Shown here piece by piece: positions 57,273 through 64,000 of a stretch of DNA of 64,000 bases. The DNA is from Anadara kagoshimensis. Its lineage: Eukaryota; Mollusca; Bivalvia; Arcoida; Arcidae. The translations under genes and the position numbers were made by a program. Location of the stretch: positions 10,517,489 through 10,581,488 of the forward strand of contig CM037873.1 in the NCBI GenBank assembly GCA_021292105.1, read 5' to 3'. Position 1 is the stretch's first letter, and every line of letters begins with the position of its first letter. Under the pieces are notes generated by a model. The model was not told where the DNA came from. It saw only the letters and a program-made list of their open reading frames with translations, and searched no databases.

Positions 57273-58215
57273 AATTATAGCTGGTAAAAATAATTTTACT
57301 ATTCTGGATTTTGAGTTAAGCCTGTAAAACAAACTATTGTAAAAGTTGTGCCTATATTCTGAATATTAGCTCAATCACTCATGACTGAATGAATATTACA
57401 ACCATCATTATTGTTGTTTATGTAGTAATTCAAATTGGAGTCAATCAAATACAATCATACTAATAGCCAATAATTTAATGGATATCAAGTAAACATTCAT
57501 AAAATTTCAGCAGAAGATTTAATCACCAATTTGAGAAAATATTTTATGCCGAAGCTCATCAAAAAAATAAGTAAATAATAAAATAACAAAATAAAAACAA
57601 ACGCGTAAGTACCATTACGGTGAAACAGGCTAACGTGTATCACAACAATCATTTAGAAATGTAAAGCTCGTCATAAAACTTCATTGATTTCAAAGATATA
57701 ACTTTTAAGCAAGCTAACAAAATTTTTGATGGTAGGGGTTTATGAAGGTCCGCAAAACACAAACATATAATTCTGCAAGAATATTTTATTAGAATTAACT
57801 TTTATCCAGAATTGGCAGTCCTAACCCATAAAAATGAGATATTGAAGGCGGTATGATTAAAGAATTTTTACTACGTCGGCTTTGGTTTCAAAACTTTCTC
57901 AAAATCTAATCGTTTCTATTTTACAAAGATGATAATGGCGGTGCATATGTTACTGCAGACAAGAGAGTAAAGAAAAAACAAAGCAAAGAGATCTTGAAAG
58001 CGAATCACAAAAAGCTGACAAACGGATGTATGAATCAAATGATCAACAATGTGTCCCGTTGATTCATTGAACGCTTGATTTCAGACACAAATGTTGAATT
58101 ACTTTTTAACCACCATTGTTCCAAATTGGGATAATCGTCGTCTCCAAAAAAAAAAACAAATAGTTTCACTACTACTCAAGAAAAATATGACAGTTTACAT
58201 GATTACTTGGTGTAC
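57273..58215. other. AT-rich intergenic stretch, no gene seen
   Basis: No coding or repeat signal recognised. Confidence 0.4.
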
Positions 58216-58217
58216 TC

Positions 58218-60003
58218 TGCAAGAATTCACCTTGCACACTGCCCACTCACTACCTGTATCTGGTAAGACTAAAAATTCCCCAGTACACTGCCCACTCACT
58301 ACCTGTATCGCTTAAGTCTCTAAGAATTCACCTTGTACACTGCCCACTCACTACCTGTATCTGGTAAGACTAAAAATTCCCCAGTACACTGCCCACTCAC
58401 TACCTGTATCGCTTAAGTCTCTAAGAATTCACCTTGTACACTGCCCACTCACTTCCTGTATCTGGTAAGACTAAGAATTAACCCTGTACACTGTCCACTC
58501 ACTACCTGTATCTGTTAAGTCTGTAAGAATTCACCCTGTACACTGTCCACTCACTATCTGTATCTGTTAAGTCTCTAAGAATTCACCCTGTACACTGCCC
58601 ACTCACTACCTGTATCTGTTAAATCTCTAACAATTCACCCTGTACACTGCCCACTCACTTCCTGTATCTGGTAAGACTAAGAATTCACCCTGTACACTGT
58701 CCACTCACTACCTGTATCTGGTAAGACTAAGTATTCACCCTGTACACTGTCCACTCACTACCTGTATCTGTTAAGTCTGTAAGAATTCACCCTGTACACT
58801 GCCCACTCACTACCTGTATCTGTTAAATCTCTAACAATTCACCCTGTACACTGCCCACTCACTACCTGTATCTGTTAAGTCTGTAAGAATTCACCCTGTA
58901 CACTGTCCACTCACTACCTGTATCTGTTAAATCTCTAACAATTCAACATGTACACTGTCTACCCACTTCCTGTATCTGGTAAGACTAAGAATTCACCCTG
59001 TACACTGTCCACTCACTACCTGTATCTGGTAAGACTAAGTATTCACCCTGTACACTGTCCACTCACTACCTGTATCTGTTAAGTCTGTAAGAATTCACCC
59101 TGTACACTGCCCACTCACTACCTGTATCTGTTAAATCTCTAACAATTCACCCTGTACACTGCCCACTCACTACCTGTATCTGTCAAGTCTAAGAATTCAC
59201 CTTGTACACTACCTGTATCTGGTAAGACTAAGAATTCACCTTTAACACTGTCCACTCACTACCTGTATTTGTTATGTCTCTAAGAATTCACCCTGTACAC
59301 TGTCCACTCACTACCTGTATCTGTTAAGTGTCTAAGAATTCACCTTGTACACTGTCCACTCACTACCTGTATCTGTTAAGTCTCTAAGAATTCACCTTGT
59401 ACACTGTCCACTCACTACCTGTATCTGTTAAGTCTCTAAGAATTCACCTTGTACACTGTCCACTCACTACCTGTATTTGTTATGTCTCTAAGAATTCACC
59501 CTGTACACTGTCCACTCACTACCTGTATCTGTTAAGTCTCTAAGAATTCACCTTGTACACTGTCCACTCACTACCTGTATCTGTTAAGTCTGTAAGAATT
59601 CACCTTGTACACTGTCCACTCACTACCTGTATCTGTTAAGTCTCTAAGAATTCACCCTTTACACTGTCCACTCACTACCTGTATCTGTTAAGTCTCTAAG
59701 AATTCACCTTGTACACTGTCCAATCACTACCTGTATCTGTTAAGTCTGTAAGAATTCACCTTGTGCACTGTCCTCTCACTAACTGTATCTGTTAAATCTC
59801 TAAGAATTCACATTGTACACTGTCCACTCACTACCTGTATCTGATAAGTCTCTAAGAATTCACCTTGTACACTGTCCACTCACTCCCTGTATCTGTTAAG
59901 TCTGTAAGAATTCACCTTGTACACTGTGCACTCACTACCTGTATTTGATAAGTCTCTAGGATTTCACCTTGTGCACTGTCCACTCTCTACCTGTATCTGT
60001 CAT
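58218..60003. repeat. Minisatellite of about 34 units, 52-bp and 50-bp variants
   Basis: The unit contains CACTGTCCACTCACTACCTG, TATCTGTTAAGTCTCTAAGA and ATTCACC. A 50-bp form has GGTAAGACTAAG instead of GTTAAGTCTCTAAG. Early units alternate as a dimer of about 100 bp (near 58223 and 58323), and a block starting GTATTCACCCTGTACACTGT recurs at 58731 and 59039, 308 bp apart. The period is not a multiple of three and no frame persists. Confidence 0.95.
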
Positions 60004-62740
60004 ACAAAAATGAATGACAGTGTTTTAGGATTGAGACATATTTGTATACGTCTGGGCATAAAAATAAGGGTTCAATACTTAGTTACAATAGAGAGTGTTC
60101 CACTGTGAAGAAACGAAAACGACAAATCGCCTTGAGAAGAATTACTAGTGGACCAGTGTCTTTTTGATAGGAAGCTCTTGTACTCTTTTATATATTACAT
60201 ATTAAACTGATAGAGACAGACTAATGGCATTCCATAAAAAGTATATAAGAATTTTATTATACTGAAGCTTTTTCTGTTCGTCATTATCAAATAATAACTA
60301 AGTTATTTACCCAGACGTATAACTCGCACAAAACATTATCATCATATACATTTCAAACTTGTTGTTACACACTTGAATCGTATTGAGGATCTATTACTGT
60401 CTGGCCATTGAGTACTAAGGTTCATTAAAACAAAAATATTTCATAAAGTTGGGTTTTAGGTAGGTGAACGGGGTTTCCCTGTTGCGTTTTATTAATTACG
60501 GAAAGATAGGACACCATTTCTCCAAGAAGCTGTGTTTGTAGGCTTCATATAGGAAATTGAATGCCTTGAAGGAAAATGACACAGGTTGGTCTGAGGCATT
60601 AGCCCTGAATTATAATTTTTCAGCACATATAACTCAAAAAAACATCAACTGCAAGCTCGGGGTTCAATCTTGTTTTGAGTTCATCGATATAGCAGTTGAT
60701 TGCCCCATCATCGAACGTTTGTGCATAAATTAAGAATAGGCCCTTAGTAACCATAAGAAATGACGTTATGTAAGAAAATGATAACCATGAACATGGTGAT
60801 TTTTTATTTATAAATGCATCGTTGTCATTATAAAGTTTATAGGAATAAGCAATATTGTGATTGCGGCTATAAATCGTTTAGAGGGGCGTTGATAAACCTA
60901 GGCTTATAATACTCCTTCTGTCATCGTTTATTTGGAAACAGTTTGCTTTTTGTATAAGTTGCCGAGAACTAAGTTTATTACCATATGCCTTTTTCTTTCA
61001 TAGTACGGCAATAAAATACTCGATTGAAAAAAACACGGTGTTGAAAATGAGGCAGCAATGCTGATACGTAGATTTCTCTTCGTCGATATGTTTTATCCTT
61101 AACAGTATACATAGGCTACACCTTATGTTAAATTTAATGCTGAACTATTTCGATTTTGAGCAGATATGATGTAGTACAAAACAAATATTTAATTATTTTA
61201 CATGTTGAACCCATATTTGATTTATCAAAATGAAAAAAAATAAATAAATAAATAAACGGTGTATCATACATATTACTTGTGTTTACAATTTAGCATGGGC
61301 ATGTAGTTCTGTCCAATGACGTTTTTTTTCTATTGACTAATACCATATAAACAACATGAATGTATTTTTCTTTAGGAACAGAGCAAATATGGTTAAATTA
61401 ACCCAATATTGGCTGTCATAAACGCCAAAACAAGGTTAATACAAACGTAACTTTATTGAGAAAACCACCTTTGCATAAAATTGAGAACGTGTGCTGGTCG
61501 TGCATTTAAATTTTTAAATAAATAATGTGTTTTGTTTAAAAGAGCTGAAGTAAAGCTAGCCAATAAAGACCAGTAAAACAAATAAATGCAATAAACTATT
61601 GTTATTAGTCCCGTGTGTCTTCAGTTTTTACCTTTGACATACGTACAGCCCTATATAAAACAATCACTTTACCAGTCCTGATGAGAGATATAAATCAACA
61701 ATATTAAATTCCTTTGACTTAATGTTGTTTCCAAGGCTTCATCAATGCCAATAGCCTAAGTATGAGACCCATAATCCTGAAACAAACAAAAAGAATAAAT
61801 CATATTATACTAATAAAAAGCTTTCTGAGAATGTTAATTTTCCCATTTTCTCCCTGAATGCGTAAAGGGGTTTCCTATAATTTTTCACCTTGTTGCTATT
61901 CAGCAGTTTATAATGGTGAGGATAGAAAGTACTGTATTTTAATTGCCACTTCAGTTATTGGAAATGTTACTTTTATCACGTTTAAAAACCAGCACTACTT
62001 CCTTATACGGTGTTTTTTCGCACCTACGCGATTGCCTTGTTGATATTATTGAATAAAAAGTAAAGAAATAAATGCTTTTAAATTACGGTAGTATTGAATG
62101 TATTTACATCCTACAACTAGTTTTCTGTCGTTTCCTCTGTAGCTGTAGAATGATAAATTTATGTATTTGTCCATTTGATAATGACGAAAATAATATCTGT
62201 ATTATTTAAAGCCAGTGTGGCAATCTTAATATAAACGCTTATATTGTTGTAGCTTGCAATGTGAGTTGCGTGAATCTATAAAAAAAATTGTTCTCCTCTT
62301 TTTTCATAAGTGTTTTTAAACTCGTTGTTTGGTAATGGTCGTAATGTCCCTTTAGCTACTTATTCAACACTAGTTTGATAGTTAGAAATAAATGAATGGC
62401 AGCGTAGCAGGATGCAATATATCAAAATTGTCTGCCTAGATGACCCCTTTCATCAATCAAAGACTTAAAGATATCAAGGATATTCGTTGACATTATCAAC
62501 TATTGTTTCATCAGACGATTTTCAGATCATTTTTTCAATTTTATTTGATTTTTCAATACTATACCAGAAAACCAGTAAGAACATTATCATCATTAGAGTT
62601 ATTCAACAAAAGACCAGAAATTGCAGAGTCCGATGTCAAACAAGAGTAACATTTAGTTTTTGGTGTCTGCCATTACCTTTGTATATATGTGTGTTTCTAT
62701 AGTTTTACATCTGGCACAGATTGTTTCCAAATATACAATA
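60004..62740. other. AT-rich intergenic stretch, almost featureless
   Basis: Only one family A remnant at 60865-60965 is recognised. A 61-codon frame at 61858-62043 has no motif. Confidence 0.4.
60865..60965 (-). mobile_element. Family A internal remnant (RT C-terminus only)
   Basis: GTTTAGAGGGGCGTTGATAA, ACCTAGGCTTATAATACTCC and ATTTGGAAACAGTTTGCTTT match the minus-strand RT end (GGGCCTTGATAAGCCTAGGC, TTGCAATATCCC). The 3' untranslated part is missing. Confidence 0.5.
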
Positions 62741-62749
62741 CTGTTTTTT

Positions 62750-62880
62750 CAGTACAGACACGTTTTTTCTGATGATTATTGTGTCGCTGATGAAGCCAGT
62801 AGAAGAGTCAAACTGTACCCCGGTCATTCGCCGGTTATCCCTTTGGCTGTTGACCCATGTCATGACCTTTATTACTGTCT
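62750..62880 (+). other. Exon-like segment, possible YWTD/LDL-receptor-type remnant
   Basis: A T-rich stretch ending TTTTTTCAG (a good acceptor) is followed by a more GC-rich open stretch. It reads HVFSDDYCVADEASRRVKLY and then PGHSPVIPLAVDPCHDLYY. The D-E-A-S-R-R-V spacing to A-V-D-P-x-H-D-x-L-Y-Y recalls an LDL-receptor class B (YWTD) repeat. No donor site is obvious, and only one repeat is seen, so it may be an isolated exon, a relic or chance. Confidence 0.3.
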
Positions 62881-62964
62881 AGTAATTAATACTGTGTATT
62901 TTGATTTTCCACTATATTGCTTAAGTGAGCACGTTGTTTTGTACATTCAAGTCTTTAATTAACT

Positions 62965-64000
62965 ACTCGCGTCAGGAATCATATAAAGTTTAATTGATCT
63001 GTCCAATGACGTCAAGGTTAACAATAAAATTAATATAATGAGTACTTTTAATATTATTATTTAATATAATTTATTATCTTTAATATATCATTTGTTTACT
63101 TATTCATTGTTGTTAATAGTAATTATAAATATGCATTTTTATTTTCATTTTTGAAAACAAGATTTTTTCTTAATGTTTGGAATCTATCAGACATTGTGTT
63201 GCATGCATCTAGCTGTTAATACCTCTTTGAAAGTACTGAGTATTAGATAACTTGTATAAACGAACAAAGAACAAATAATCAAAAATAGAGATATAATGTA
63301 TCCTAGCGGTCTCAATTACAGTTATATAAATATTTAATGTATTATGTGTTATGCATGTGTACATGACCACTTTACATTAACTGAAATTGTTGTACATTTA
63401 TCTAAATTACATTTGTTAACATTGTCACTTAGATCATGTTTTTCCTACTATTACGGAGAACAATTTGTGTATTTGATTCAATTATATTTTTATTAATGGC
63501 AACCAAGCTGTAAAATAGTGCCTAACTAGACGTGTAAATGATTGGCTAAGAGCAGCTGTTGCGTAGTTACAAGCAATAAGACATTTTTGTATTAAATGTT
63601 CAAAGAACTTAAAAAACTGAAAAAAATAAAAAGCGATTAATGTTGTACTCTGTATAACTAATTAGACATTCCCTGAAATCATTTCAAATTTCCAATGAAC
63701 CTGTCTGTTTTCATTAACCAAGCAATTAATAAAGAGGATTTTTTTCTACGTTTAAAGTAACGAATGTAAAATGGCATTTTTAGACAAAACATGACCATTA
63801 CATGCACATTGAACCATATGTTCATTTGTTCAAGCATCCATATTTACAATAAATTGAATGTTTTTGAATATTGAAAATAATTAAGAATTATAAAGCAGAA
63901 GTTAAAAAATAAATCTGATGTTTTTCAGATGAATATTTTCTGCGAAGTCTTCAATTCTCACGTTTTCACTTCAGTTTATTTTGTCAAAAGTTAAACCATT
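62965..64000. other. AT-rich intergenic stretch, no gene seen
   Basis: No coding, RNA or repeat signal recognised up to the window end. Confidence 0.4.

Noticed and set aside
58218-60003. CRISPR-like look of regularly spaced repeats
   Set aside because: Units are directly tandem with no unique spacers, and the context is animal DNA.
62787-62815. CTGATGA string resembling a hammerhead core
   Set aside because: It is followed by GAAG rather than GAAA, and no stem II or stem I pairing exists.

Overview
The window looks like AT-rich, gene-poor animal DNA, most likely from a marine mollusc and probably a bivalve. The reasons are two single-exon genes of types that are expanded in bivalves (a RING-less B-box/beta-propeller protein and a rhodopsin-like GPCR), a dense load of Penelope-like retroelement debris, a LINE, several minisatellites, and long stretches with no coding signal. 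The species cannot be fixed from the sequence alone. No bacterial operons, rRNA, CRISPR array or convincing tRNA gene is present.

Layout. 1-1432 is a 48-bp minisatellite that runs off the left edge. 4372-6276 (+) is an intact TRIM-like gene, followed by five 91-bp repeats and a poly(A) signal. 7-23 kb is AT-rich DNA with copies of a Penelope-like element (family A); the best copy, at 17650-18700, still carries 276 codons of reverse transcriptase. 23.96-26.85 kb (-) is a 5'-truncated LINE with a nearly complete RT frame, sitting between inverted-repeat arms. 28.69-29.35 kb is a degenerate ~40-bp tandem repeat, and 31.4-32.4 kb is a G-poor tract. 33-43 kb holds many more family A fragments. 44.6-45.8 kb (-) is the relic of a DDE transposase visible only by reading through stops. 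47930-48931 (-) is an intact GPCR gene. 50.9-52.3 kb is a ~520-bp direct repeat with a family A copy exactly between its halves. 58.2-60.0 kb is a 52-bp minisatellite. The last 4 kb is quiet apart from one exon-like segment.

Most interesting reading. A second dispersed family (family B, about 240 bp) contains a recognisable small type I hammerhead self-cleaving ribozyme: the CTGATGA and GAAA cores, a perfect stem II, a perfect stem I in several copies, and a very short palindromic stem III that suggests action as a dimer. Six ribozyme-bearing copies lie here, plus two fragments without the core. Only the copy at 54152-54197 keeps all core residues. This is the design of metazoan retrozymes, which are thought to rely on Penelope-like reverse transcriptases. 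Here the putative parasite (family B) and putative machinery (family A, about 27 fragments) are interspersed in the same 64 kb. The two host genes show no sign of working together; the rest is largely a record of retrotransposition.
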